This document shows positions 55,094-64,000 of a stretch of 64,000 nt of DNA, one piece after another; the stretch's first letter is position 1; every line of letters starts with the position of its first letter. The position numbers and the translations under genes are program-made. This stretch comes from Serpula lacrymans var. lacrymans S7.9 (taxonomy: Eukaryota; Basidiomycota; Agaricomycetes; Boletales; Serpulaceae). Below the pieces are notes generated by a model that saw nothing but the letters and a program-made list of their open reading frames with translations, was not told where the DNA came from and did not search any database. The stretch spans positions 1,758,315 to 1,822,314 of the forward strand of contig NW_006763290.1 of NCBI RefSeq assembly GCF_000218685.1. The letters run 5' to 3'.

Positions 55094-56139
55094 GATTGTC
55101 GTTGGTAATCTCAGAGTTCTTGCGGGAAATTTACAGTGAAATTAGCATGTAACATTGTGGCGAGCTACAACAGGATCAAGCGGAGATTCAGGTTAATGCA
55201 ACTCCGGGAAAGTGAGAAGTCGGACATACACGGCTACGCTCAAGTCATGTTTGACGAAACACGTTGGTCATATATCAGCAATAAGCCCAGTTAGCCGCTT
55301 GGTAATGTCGCAAATTCTGGCTTGGCATTGGTTGCAATGTATTGTGTTGGAATACCGAGAGCCAATTGCAATACTACCAGATATTCAACATGTGGCTCGT
55401 ATCCTTGTCTTATATACTCGCTAGTTCTTTCGTTTGTTTTTCCCCTTCAGTTGATTATGATCTACTGAAGGGTATGTTACAGTTCTTCTTTATTATCATT
55501 CAGTTACTTATTCATATGTTCATTATAGTGCTGATAGAACCTAGTTCTTAAATATTGTAATATCTAAATAGAGCCGGTGCCTTTGAATAAAATTACAATC
55601 AAAGCCCCCAATTGCAATCATGATTAGCCCTGTTCAAGGTCCATTTCTAGGAGGGGGAGAAGCAAGTAACCAAATTTTGTCATCTTGGTGACCACACCTA
55701 GCCAATGGCAAACATGTAAATTACATAGAAATGCTGTACCAAAAAAATGAGTATACCATGAAGCTGGACATGAAAACCATGAGTTGTGAGCTATATATGA
55801 ACAAGCCAAACGCACCTCAAAACGTCAACATGTCTTGCCACCAGCCCACTATCTGTCAGCGTTATCTCAAGGAACTTGACGCCACATTCATGGATTTCCT
55901 TCAGCAGCTAATCCACAGGCTGGTCACTGTTACCGACCATTCTGAAGATGAGTCACATGATGGGTCACCACCAAGCAATCTGCTTTCTCTTGTCCATTCA
56001 GATTCTCCCATGTCAGATAAGTTAGTAGTCTCCCTCTGACTAAATATATTTTGGTATGTACTAATACCTTGTAAAAATGGAAGGTACATCATCTGCCTTG
56101 CAGGCAGAAGTAGTTGTACATCCCAAAGCACATCAAATG
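55094..56139. other. GOS1 upstream region and possible N-terminal exon of the Harbinger relic
   Basis: 55094-55700 shows no gene. A + frame at 55731-56039 (103 codons with NLLSLVHSDSPMSDKLVV near its end) may be the N-terminus of the Harbinger relic that follows. A GTATGT...TTGCAG intron-like stretch at about 56054-56102 could join them. The link is inferred. Confidence 0.35.
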
Positions 56140-56990
56140 TAAATATTGATGACAGAATATCTCCATTTACAAGACCAGGTGCAACGTACAAGAGTATTTA
56201 CAATGTACCCACAAGCACCTCGTCTATTGCACTTCCCTCTTAGGGAGTGGTCACATCTTTACAATCCAACACATTTCCAACATATTAATCGATGTTGGCC
56301 AGAAACTTTTGATGGTATAATTCTAATACACCACAAACTCCTATTGAACATCAACTCTCCATGTTTTTGAACCATTTAGGCCACTATGGAAATGGATTTA
56401 CACCTGCTGATATTGCTGACTGGGCAGGTCTCTCTGTTGGCACAGTGGTGAATAGCACCAATGGGTGTGTGATTGCTATCCTCTCATTGCATGATGAGGT
56501 TGTTGGTCCCCCTACTTGAGAGGAGAAGGATGCTGCCAAATTGTGGGTGGAGAATCAAGTTTGTGCAGAATCGAGAAATGGGTGTTTGACAGTTGACGGT
56601 ACCAACATTTGTCTTTTCCAAAAACAAGCCACTTTGGAGAGACATTCTTTGATAGGAAATCCCACTACTCTTTGGATTGCCAGGTGATTTATATTACTTC
56701 TGAATTATGGAAGTGATCTGAACTTTCCCCAGGCTATTATTTTTCCCCATAATCTCAAGATCATAGATTATGGTCTAGGGCATATAGGAAACACTCATAA
56801 TTCCTCTGCCTTCCAAGACACTCTGACATCATAGAACCATAAAGACTTTCTGAACAAAGATGAATGGATCTGGGCAGATTCTGCATACCCTATCACATCT
56901 TGGTGTGTAGCAGCCACCAGGTTGTAGCCTCACTACAAGGCAATCCCAATTTAACTACCATTTATCACGTGTCTGTTTTACACAGCTTGT
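56140..56990 (+). pseudogene. Second PIF/Harbinger transposase relic
   Basis: On + the frame shows VFTMYPQAPRLL, EWSHLYNPTHFQHINRCWPE then TFDGIIL. It continues with HYGNGFTPADIADWAGLSVG then TVVNSTN, CLTVDGTNICLF (first catalytic Asp kept), an intron (about 56682-56732), then FPHNLKIIDYGLGHIGNTHN and EWIWADSAYPITSWC (second Asp kept). It ends at FNYHLSRV, so the third acidic residue is missing. Frame shifts near 56370 and stops near 56518 and 56832 disable it. It is a different Harbinger family from the one at 1-2.3 kb. Confidence 0.75.
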
Positions 56991-57734
56991 CATCCAACTT
57001 CAGGCCTCTAACCTCCTTCACGAGAGCTTGGTTATGAAGTAGAAATTCTTCAGGGACCTGTTAATACCATAAATTAGATAGTGTACATGTTGATATTGTA
57101 GAGTATAAATATTACCACAAATAGCTCCTCTTTAGTTGCTTGAGTACCAGGGAGCAATGGGCCGGCACCAGGGTTTATGATATCAGGCTTGGAATCTAGC
57201 TCTGAGTCAGACATTAATAATGAGTGGAGAAGAGCAAAGTGAGAATCCTTACCATTTTATAGTGAGAACAATGTCAGTGGTTCAGAAAAGAATCATTGAC
57301 AAAACACTGCAAACACATTGCAGCAATGCTTGGAACATGTTGTAGGTATTTAAATTGACAGCTGCTGGGGCAGCACATTGACACATTGAAACAACATATC
57401 ATTTCTGATGTACATTGAATTATTTAATTAGCAAGGTGACTAAATGAAATAGAGATAGTATTACCTATCAGACTTGAGTGCATTTATTTCCCATGAAAGA
57501 ATAAATAATTATTGTTCTTGGTGTAAAAGAAGTTAGCCTGCAATAATACAGATGTGTTGTCAGTGGATGTAGTTCAAAAGCCAGAGAAGTTGAACCATGC
57601 CAAGGCTATTCCAACGTGATTAATTGAATTGTGATAGATGAAATTGGGGAACAACTGTGAAGAGAGTACATAAGTATTAAATATAATATTATGCCCTTAT
57701 AGCACACTAAACAAGTGTTAATGGAGGAGCATGG
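56991..57734. other. Non-coding AT-rich stretch
   Basis: No reading frame, repeat or LTR could be supported. It lies between the truncated Harbinger relic and the minus-strand solo LTR. Confidence 0.4.
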
Positions 57735-58158
57735 TGTAACAACCAAAGTTTTGATACTCTGGTGCACAACTCAGACAGGCAAGAGTGAGGATGGTAGGAG
57801 TGGGTAAACCCCTTGTAATAGGACCAAGTTAGTTGTGGATATACAAGAGAAGGATTCACTGAGAAATCTCCTGGATTTATTGGGGTTTATATACTAATAC
57901 AGTTTGTTTATACATGTGTACTGTACAGTTGATGGAGGCAGTGGCTGATGATGTCATGGGACACAACCCGTGTGGCCAGCTCCACTGCCTGAGATATTTG
58001 TATCTAAACATAGAAAAGGCAGCGTAGCACGAGAAGTGGAGTTTGAACAATAATGGAAAGTGTCGCATGGCACCGCATGGCACAGGGTGTGAAAACTACA
58101 AAAGAAAGTTGAAGAGGAGAATAAAATTTAAAGGTCCAAAAATTGTGTTATTGTAACA
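57735..58158 (-). mobile_element. Solo LTR, gypsy family, minus orientation
   Basis: On the minus strand it starts TGTTACAATAACACA and ends CAAAACTTTGGTTGTTACA, 424 bp. It contains the ATGACATCATCAGCCACTGC block and a TATAAACCCCAATAAATCC promoter region. It is closest by eye to the 5' LTR of gypsy A. CATGG and TATTG flank it, so no target duplication remains. Confidence 0.88.
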
Positions 58159-58527
58159 TATTGTAGAAGTTAGGACTACAGTGCAGATAGTCAGTGTACT
58201 GGCGCCAGTCAACCAATGACTCAAAGTTGATGGTCACGGGCTGGTATTCTTGGAGTAATATTTGAGATAATGGGACATACCTGGGGATGGTTCCCGGACA
58301 CTGGATTTGCACTGGAGAGTTGGCATTTGCAACATTTCTGGTGTTTGAGTGTAAAAAATACAAGTCCAACTTTTATTATGTGCATTTTTCTCAAAATTCC
58401 CACAGGCACAATATGTGGCACCAAATCCATGTATAACATGTCTGAACCCTTTAACATCTCAGTCACTCAGACAGTACTACCCTAAACCACACTTTTATCA
58501 CATCCCCAACCAAAAACACCACTTCCA
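58159..58527. other. Spacer before the unknown gene
   Basis: No gene is supported. Short open frames on both strands are unlike any family I know. It may hold the promoter of the gene at 58528, but no TATA box is clear. Confidence 0.35.
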
Positions 58528-60700
58528 ATGTCTTTTTCCACCCAAAAAAAGATCTACAAAGCCAAAGAGCATGTCAGGAAGGCCGTTATGTACTGGCCCT
58601 TGGTTTTTGTCCAAGACATGGACCAGTATGTGGAGATGCTGAGGGAGGAAGTAGTGAGTGGGACAGACACAATAAGGGAGGGAAACAATGCTGGGCATAA
58701 CTTCCACATCCCCCAGCTCTTTCTGAGTGCCATCACACAGTTTGGCAGAGGAGAGAACAAGGGAAGGGCTGTGGATCCCTCCATGATTAGCTGGAAATAT
58801 GAGACAGTGGAGGAATCCGTCTGGTTTGATCCCAGGAGACAGACACCTGAGAGGAGGGATGCTCTGGACAACAGGTGGTGGTTGCAAAGTAAGTTTTTTT
58901 TCATCCTTTTTCAATTACTTACTGACTGTGTCTTTTCACAGTGGTTCCACCTTGTCCTTGTACTTTTGCCACCATGCCCATCAAACCAGCACGTTTCAAA
59001 AGCCCCCCGGCACCCACCACTGGCAAAAGAAAGCGCAACCCTGCTCTCATGACAGTGGTTTTGTCAAAGAGGGAAAAGAGGGCAGCTCCGTCCAGGTGCT
59101 CCCCATCCCCACCCCCTGTTCCCAGGCTCTCAAGGCCATCTTGCCCCCAGCACACCTGTCCACACTCCGGGACTTCTAGTGGTCAGTGCCCAGACCCTGT
59201 AGCACCTTTAACCGGCAAAGAAAAGGGAAAGGGAAAGGTATTAAGAACAAAGCTTGAAGGAAGTGTCTAGCCACTTGCTGAGAGCAATCAGGGACTGGAA
59301 CTAGAGTCCAATGTGAGTAACTGTATTATTAGAGAGTATGACAGGTATACAGTACCTAGAGTCCAATGTGAGTAACTAGAGAATAGAAAGCATTGGACTC
59401 TGCAGTACTGTCCGAAGTTTTGTAAACAAAGGTAAACAAAGCAGCCACAAAGGCGAAATAATAGAGAACACAATCAATAGTGAATGATAGAAGAATAGAT
59501 AGAGAAAGGAATGAAAATATATAGGTAGCACAAAGGTGCAGAATCACCAAAACTAACAAAAGGTGGTGGTAGAGATTACCAGGGGTGTAGAGGATCTGCA
59601 GAGGAAGAGTATGGAGGAGGGGTGCAAGCAGTGCAGGCTGGACAAGTCTGCCTGCACCATCAGCAGGAGTAAGCAGACAAAGAAGTGGAGGACCTCCAGC
59701 AACAAGTGCAGGAGAAGTACTAGTACGTGTGGGACAATGATGCAAGTGTGGGGAGCAAGTCCCGGAAGCCCATAGCCTCAGAGCCAGAAGTGCCAAGGGC
59801 TCTGGTCACAGCTCCTGACCATCCTGTCAAGATTGGGCTGCCATAGGGAGCACGCAAGCTGTTCTACCAGCCCATGGAACAACTGGGACCCAATTCACAA
59901 TCAGGGTCCCCCCACCTTCATGAGCAGTGATCCCTGCTCCTGCTCACCACACTCCCCCACCTGCTGCACCCCCTGCACCCCCCTTCCCCCTCCACAGGCG
60001 CAAGCTACATCCCAGGAGTCAAGAAGGCCTGCTTAGGTATCCCATAGAGAACCCAGGGAGATGGATGTGAATGCAATCCATCCTGGCCTTGGGTGGATTG
60101 CCAGGATGAGGGAGGCCACCCCCTCTCCTGCCAGGGAGGTTTTGGATGCTGTGGCAAGGCTGCCATTGCCATCCCCCAGCCCCCTTCCCATTTGTACCCA
60201 GGAGGCTGTTGACCCCCCCCCCCCCCGGACGTCACACTCTCTTGGTCCAACACTTTCTTCAATTTCCTGTCCCCACCTTTCCGTCCCACCCCTATTTCTC
60301 CTCCTGGCTCTCCCAACCTATTCAAGTGGGAAGAAACACCTTCCCGGAACCCCTTGTCTATCCCCCGGGCCTCCACCTTACTGGCTTTTTGAGGCCCAAC
60401 AAGGGGATTTGCCTCAGCCACCAATGCCCCACACACCCCTAGGAGGTGAGGTCCCTATTGCTGTCACTCCTCAAAGTGATGGCCAGGACCTCATAGACTT
60501 CAGCTTTACATCCCCGGTTCCCAGCCACGTACAATGGTTGTCCCCAGCACAGCAGTGGAGTCCGCCTCCTTCCTTGGAAGAAAGGGTAGCAAGGATAGAA
60601 TGAAGGCAAGGGATTATTGGGGATCTCTATGAGAGGATTAGCCAGTTGGAGGATAAGGTAGCAAGGTTGAAAGCAAAGGAGAGGGAGTACAATTAGAAGA
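58528..60700 (+). pseudogene. Unknown basidiomycete-type gene, Cys motif and C-terminal coiled coil, disrupted by a copia LTR
   Basis: Not recognised by name. An exon at 58528-58888 (MSFSTQKKIYKAKEHVRKAV ... RRDALDNRWWLQ) joins through a GTAAGT...TTCACAG intron (58889-58941) to a Pro/Lys-rich part (MPIKPARFKSPPAPTTGKRK). At 59239 a copia solo LTR interrupts it. After the LTR a frame with EEGCKQCRLDKSACTIS appears (CxxC...C, as in proteins with Zn2Cys6-like start). It is followed by Pro-rich sequence, and after several frame changes 60061-60603 ends SLEERVARIE. Beyond one stop, DLYERISQLEDKVARLKAKE continues as a short coiled coil. A run of about 14 C lies near 60208. Looks like one gene decayed after the insertion. 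Confidence 0.45.
59239..59546 (-). mobile_element. Solo LTR of copia III family
   Basis: From AAGAACAAAGCTTGAAGG to GGTGCAGAATCA it matches 37361-37664 with few differences, including both CTAGAGTCCAATGTGAGTAA repeats. The LTR ends are slightly eroded (no clean TG or CA), and no target duplication is clear. It lies inside the unknown gene at 58.5-60.7 kb. Confidence 0.88.
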
Positions 60701-61127
60701 AATCATAGTCCAATGAACTTGTAATATAAGTTTATTTATTTATTTTTTTTTTCAACTAGATTTTATTTTCTTATACTTAATTTCTCCTCACTCACCACTC
60801 AGTGTACATTTACTTACTTGATTCTTATAAATTTGAGCTACCCACATTACGATCTCAGTGTGATAATGTATTATAAGGATAAGTCTGAGAACTATACCCT
60901 AGGACCCATCAACATAGCCCGGCACCTGTCTAACTTCAACACATTGATAAGCTATCTGTAAGTGATACTTGGCAACATGGGAACATTGCCTGGGAACGGT
61001 TTATAGCAAAGTGATCTATGGATCATCTAACCCAAGATGACTACAACACTCACATCCCCGGGTACACATTTTAAACCCAGGGCCATTATATACATCTATT
61101 ATATTACTGTACAAGAGGTTTACCTAC
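60701..61127. other. AT-rich spacer
   Basis: It begins with a T/A-rich tract (TTATTTATTTATTTTTTTTTT near 60730). No gene or known repeat is seen. Confidence 0.4.
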
Positions 61128-61999
61128 TATTCAACGAATCCTGGGCTTCTTTACCTTTAGTGTCTGATCTACCTTGGTGTCCTTGGCTTGTTGAAGCCGC
61201 CCTGACCTTGTCCTGTGTGTAATGTTCCCAGGTTCCCCATCCATCTCCTCATGCCCAGGTTTGGTGGGGCTCTGCATCGCCCTTATCACTATCCTGGGTA
61301 GAGGCCTTGCCTTGTCAGGGAAGGCAAATTATAAGCTATTTTGTATTGCAGTGGTCATATCCCTGCAGAATGGGAGGATAGTTTTGCCCACCATGGCAAA
61401 CTCAATATATGACCACGCTAGGTTATCATCCTCATCAGCAAATTGGATTGTATGAAGGTCCTGGAGCAGCATTCCTACCGTCAAACATATCAGGGCCATA
61501 GTAGTATGGCCCCTAATACCTGCGCGGCTGTCCCAGGACCCTGGGCAATGTAGATAAGTCTGCATGCAGAGCCACCTCAACAGGTATGGAGTTCCATTGC
61601 CTTGGTGAATCTCTAATGGAATCATGCTGTGGACATAGCCCTATGAGGCCCATGATGGCCAGTAGTCCAAGTAATCCTCTGGCTGGCCATTACTCTGGGA
61701 GCCGGGCCAGGCTTGTCCTTTGGTAGTTGGTACACTGCATCCACCAACTTCAGGTATTCCTCCTCAGTACATAACCTGGTGAGGAACTTTCTCTGAGTAC
61801 AAGGATGGGATATCCGTTGTTGTTGAGTGGAAGCTTGATATTTTCTTTCTGCTTGCTTGATAGGCTCTCCTTTGGCACAGACCCCTCTAATATGCCTCAG
61901 TGGGTTGAGAATATTCAAAGGCCAAGCTGGTGGGTTCCTATTAAATTTAATGTCTAATTTTGATCTCATATCCAGCATGGCCCATTTTAGGTCAAACAC
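61128..61999 (-). pseudogene. Unrecognised minus-strand gene, broken
   Basis: Two frames probably belong together. 61999-61622 reads MFDLKWAMLDMRSKLDIKFN, ILNPLRHIRGVCAKGEPIKQ and EEEYLKLVDAVYQLP. 61625-61128 reads HTTMALICLTVGMLLQDLHT, WSYIEFAMVGKTILPFCRDM and, beyond one TAA (61329-61331, possible CAA), FAFPDKARPLPRIVIRAMQS with a basic tail KVKKPRIR and stop. A frame change lies between the parts. I know no family for it. Codon-like continuity beyond the stop suggests real past coding, perhaps a transposon gene. Confidence 0.35.
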
Positions 62000-62051
62000 T
62001 GGTATCCAGTTGATGCCAATGACAGCAGTTAACAGTAGAAGCAGTGAGAAG

Positions 62052-62446
62052 TGTTGTGACCGCAGTGGATCACAAGTAGCAGTGAGTAGTGAACTTGAGA
62101 TTAGAGAAGAAGTCTGGATTGGTTTTCTTGTTCTTTTTTACAAGGTAAAATACAGGGGTTTATATAGTAAAAAGAAGGGAGGCTATGCACAGTATAGCTG
62201 TGCAAAAAGAATGAGAAAGAATATGAAGGAAGGAATATATGCTGACAAATCCTGTGTAAGTAGTACAGGATAAGATTGTCAAAATAAGGAAAAGAAAGGG
62301 ATAGAACAATGAATGCTGTGTATGTAATGTCACAGGTTTGTACAGCTATAAAATAAAGTTCAATAATAATAATAAAAGCAAGAAAATCATGATGTCATAA
62401 AAATATGCAAAAGACTGACAAGGTAAAATTAACATCAGTATTAACA
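62052..62446 (-). repeat. Possible LTR of an unassigned element
   Basis: The minus strand reads TGTTAATACTGATG at one end and GCGGTCACAACA at the other, 395 bp. GGGAAC-type purine sequence (AACAACAAGGGAACTG) lies just before its start, as a polypurine tract would. There is no second copy and no flanking duplication, so this is weak. The unknown frame at 61.1-62.0 kb would then lie downstream of it on the same strand. Confidence 0.25.
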
Positions 62447-62955
62447 CAGTTCCCTTGTTGTTAGTCAGGCATTCTAAAAAAATGTGTCCATAAAAATGAT
62501 TCAAAAATCAAAAATAATCACACTGCAAATGAATGTTTTGCTGAACAAAAAAACTGAAGCCACCAGTCCACCACCTAGTCCAAATCCAACAGTTCCATGA
62601 CTTTCTTTACCAATGGTCTGGTTGTAGTGGACCACCTGATCAAACAAGGGAGGGAGGGGAGTAGTTCCAATCTGGAATAGGTGTATCCCAGGCAGTGTAT
62701 GATAACTGTAGCTGTAGTGAAGACAACGGATGAAGGATAAATGTACCCAAGCAAATGGGACAGCAATGTACATGGGCAACGCAAGAGGATAGACCTTTCC
62801 CAGCTCAAAAACTACCCACCTGCATTCCAGCCAGGCAAGACGAGCGACTGATGATTTAATAGTAGATGATGGCAGATTGATGTCATGAAGATGGAGTTAT
62901 TGCCCAATTTGGACCGGCTGCTGGGGTTTTGCTGAAATTAGCAGTGGCATGTGGT
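62447..62955. other. Spacer without a supported gene
   Basis: Short open frames only. The last bases GTGGT (62951-62955) are the left target duplication of the LTR that follows. Confidence 0.4.
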
Positions 62956-63365
62956 TGTAATGACCAAGAGTTTGTTACTCTGGCGCACAACTCAGACAAG
63001 CAAGAGAAAAGAGAGAATGAGGGATCACCCCTCAGGTTTTAACGGGTTTGTTGTGCTAGACAACAGGAGGACTTGCTGAGTCCTTCCCCATGTATTACTC
63101 CTGTATATATACTAAAATACAAATACATGAGGTACTGTACAGTTGTAAATAAAGTTTCAAGTCCGATGTTTAGCATGTGACCGGTCACATAATGAGTCCA
63201 GACATTGGTCAGGTGTTGTGTCACATGACTTGGTCATGTGACTATGAAAAGTCGGAAATGTAAAGTAAAGTAAATGGTCACATGACTGGTCATGTGACTT
63301 GGAAAAATAAAAGTAAAAGTGCAAAAAGTGAAGTGTAAGTAGGTACTGGTACGTCAATTGTAACA
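62956..63365 (-). mobile_element. Solo LTR of a related gypsy family, TSD GTGGT
   Basis: On the minus strand it begins TGTTACAATTGACG and ends AACTCTTGGTCATTACA, 410 bp. GTGGT flanks both sides (62951-62955, 63366-63370). It keeps the GGAAGGACTCAGCAAGTCC and GTGCGCCAGAGTAACAAAC blocks of the other LTRs, and a GTATATATACAGG region. Its U3 (63175-63298) is different and carries three palindromes built on GTCACATGAC. Confidence 0.9.
63175..63298. promoter_or_regulatory. Three palindromes GTCACATGAC/GTCATGTGAC in the LTR U3
   Basis: 63175-63190 is the perfect palindrome ATGTGACCGGTCACAT. 63220-63229 and 63233-63242 are inverted 10-mers GTCACATGAC/GTCATGTGAC with a 3-nt spacer. 63277-63286 and 63289-63298 repeat the same pair with a 2-nt spacer. 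The half site GTCACATG fits the RTCACRTG consensus bound by the bHLH factor Cbf1 in yeast. The location upstream of the LTR TATA region suggests a promoter role. Confidence 0.6.
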
Positions 63366-63370
63366 GTGGT

Positions 63371-64000
63371 GGTCAATGGATTGGCAATAGAAGCGGGTAG
63401 AAAGCGGTAACATCAGGCGTGGTGGATGGGCAAAGAAGGCGAGTAGGAGGAGTGAAGAGGTGATAAAAAAGTGGATTAAGATGGGGATCCTCTGGTGAGA
63501 ATAAAAAAGGCAGTAAAGGGCCCATGGTGGGGCTTAGTAAGGGAAGAAGGGTAAAGGGGAACAACAAAAGCAAGGGCATAATGTGTAGCCAGTGGCGACG
63601 CAAAAATTTGCCAAAATGCCGAAAGGTGGAAAGTACTGAATGGAAAGCAAGGGTGGGCACAACTTGATTGCCTAATAGAGGTGGTGCTGATCAGCCACAA
63701 GTTCAAAAAAGGCAATATTAATTACTATTCCACGTGGCATTGTGCCTGTATGGCGCAAAGGCGAGTCTTTTGAATATTTGATTCGTCATTAACACCTGTC
63801 CATGCTACCAATCAACTTTGGTGCATGATTCACTCCATTATCAAGGCCTACATATGTCTGGTGAGTAAGTATTCTTTCCCTTTACCACAAAGGCTAACCC
63901 ATATTTTGCAAAGCAGCAACAGCCAATAGAATTGTTGAGCTGCCACCACCACTTTTATTATCCTCACCATCACCCAGTGAATATTTTCCAAAGACAGTAT
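63371..64000. other. End of window, no supported gene
   Basis: Open frames are short and Leu/Pro-rich shadows. A possible GTGAGTAAGT donor at about 63860 might belong to an exon that continues outside the window, but no protein family is visible. Confidence 0.35.

Noticed and set aside
1..64000. CRISPR arrays, operons or ribosome binding sites
   Set aside because: Spliced genes and eukaryotic transposons show this is a nuclear fungal genome; no regularly spaced identical repeats with unique spacers were seen.

Overview
The window looks like a repeat-rich stretch of a basidiomycete fungal genome, most likely an Agaricomycete. The evidence is the short (about 40-75 nt) spliceosomal introns in recognisable fungal housekeeping genes, the mix of Plavaka, KDZ, PIF/Harbinger, Tc1-like, Ty1/copia and Ty3/gypsy chromovirus elements, and relics of repeated basidiomycete-type hypothetical genes. 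I cannot name the species from the sequence.

Only three genes look like intact host genes: ARP1 (centractin, dynactin subunit, 2973-4537 +), CDC40/PRP17 (WD40 splicing factor, 8019-10115 +) and GOS1 (Golgi SNARE, 54143-55093 -). Each was rebuilt by eye exon by exon and ends close to the usual family length. Two of their introns appear to need GC instead of GT at the donor.

Layout. 1-2.4 kb: a broken PIF/Harbinger element (transposase on +, Myb/SANT partner on -). 3-4.5 kb: ARP1. 4.5-8 kb: AT-rich degenerate DNA. 8-10.1 kb: CDC40. 10.2-11.1 kb: Tc1-like relic. 11.5-15.5 kb: copia relic (copia I) carrying a 214-bp insert copied from a reverse-transcriptase relic near 17.8 kb. 15.5-17.5 kb: gypsy gag relic split by a 1.3-kb insertion with a CATAC duplication. 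17.6-18.6 kb: RT relic. 19.1 kb: solo LTR. 20.9-22.4 kb: KDZ relic interrupted by an inverted-repeat insertion containing a 667-N gap. 24.1-24.4 kb: three related hairpins. 24.6 kb: solo LTR. 25.2-26.4 kb: possible Uma2-like gene relic. 26.7-29.7 kb: Plavaka relic. 31.3-37.3 kb: gypsy A. 37.4-42.9 kb: near-intact copia III on the minus strand. 42.9-43.1 kb: two tRNA-shaped sequences. 43.4-45.3 kb: gypsy B fragment. 45.8-53.9 kb: copia II interrupted by the nearly intact gypsy C (TSD TCCAT). 54.1-55.1 kb: GOS1. 56.1-57 kb: second Harbinger relic. 57.7 kb: solo LTR. 58.5-60.7 kb: unknown broken gene with a copia solo LTR inside. 61.1-62 kb: unknown minus-strand reading frame. 63 kb: solo LTR rich in palindromes.

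The most unusual structures are a 140-bp leader segment lying in opposite orientation in gypsy A and gypsy C; the two tRNA-like sequences joined where the 5' LTR of copia III should be, beside a primer-binding site that matches an initiator-tRNA anticodon arm; the family of three hairpins; the 214-bp copied insertion; and conserved palindromic E-box-like sites in the U3 regions of the LTRs. Most stop codons and lost catalytic residues in the relics are explained by C-to-T or G-to-A changes. All comparisons were made by eye, without alignment software.
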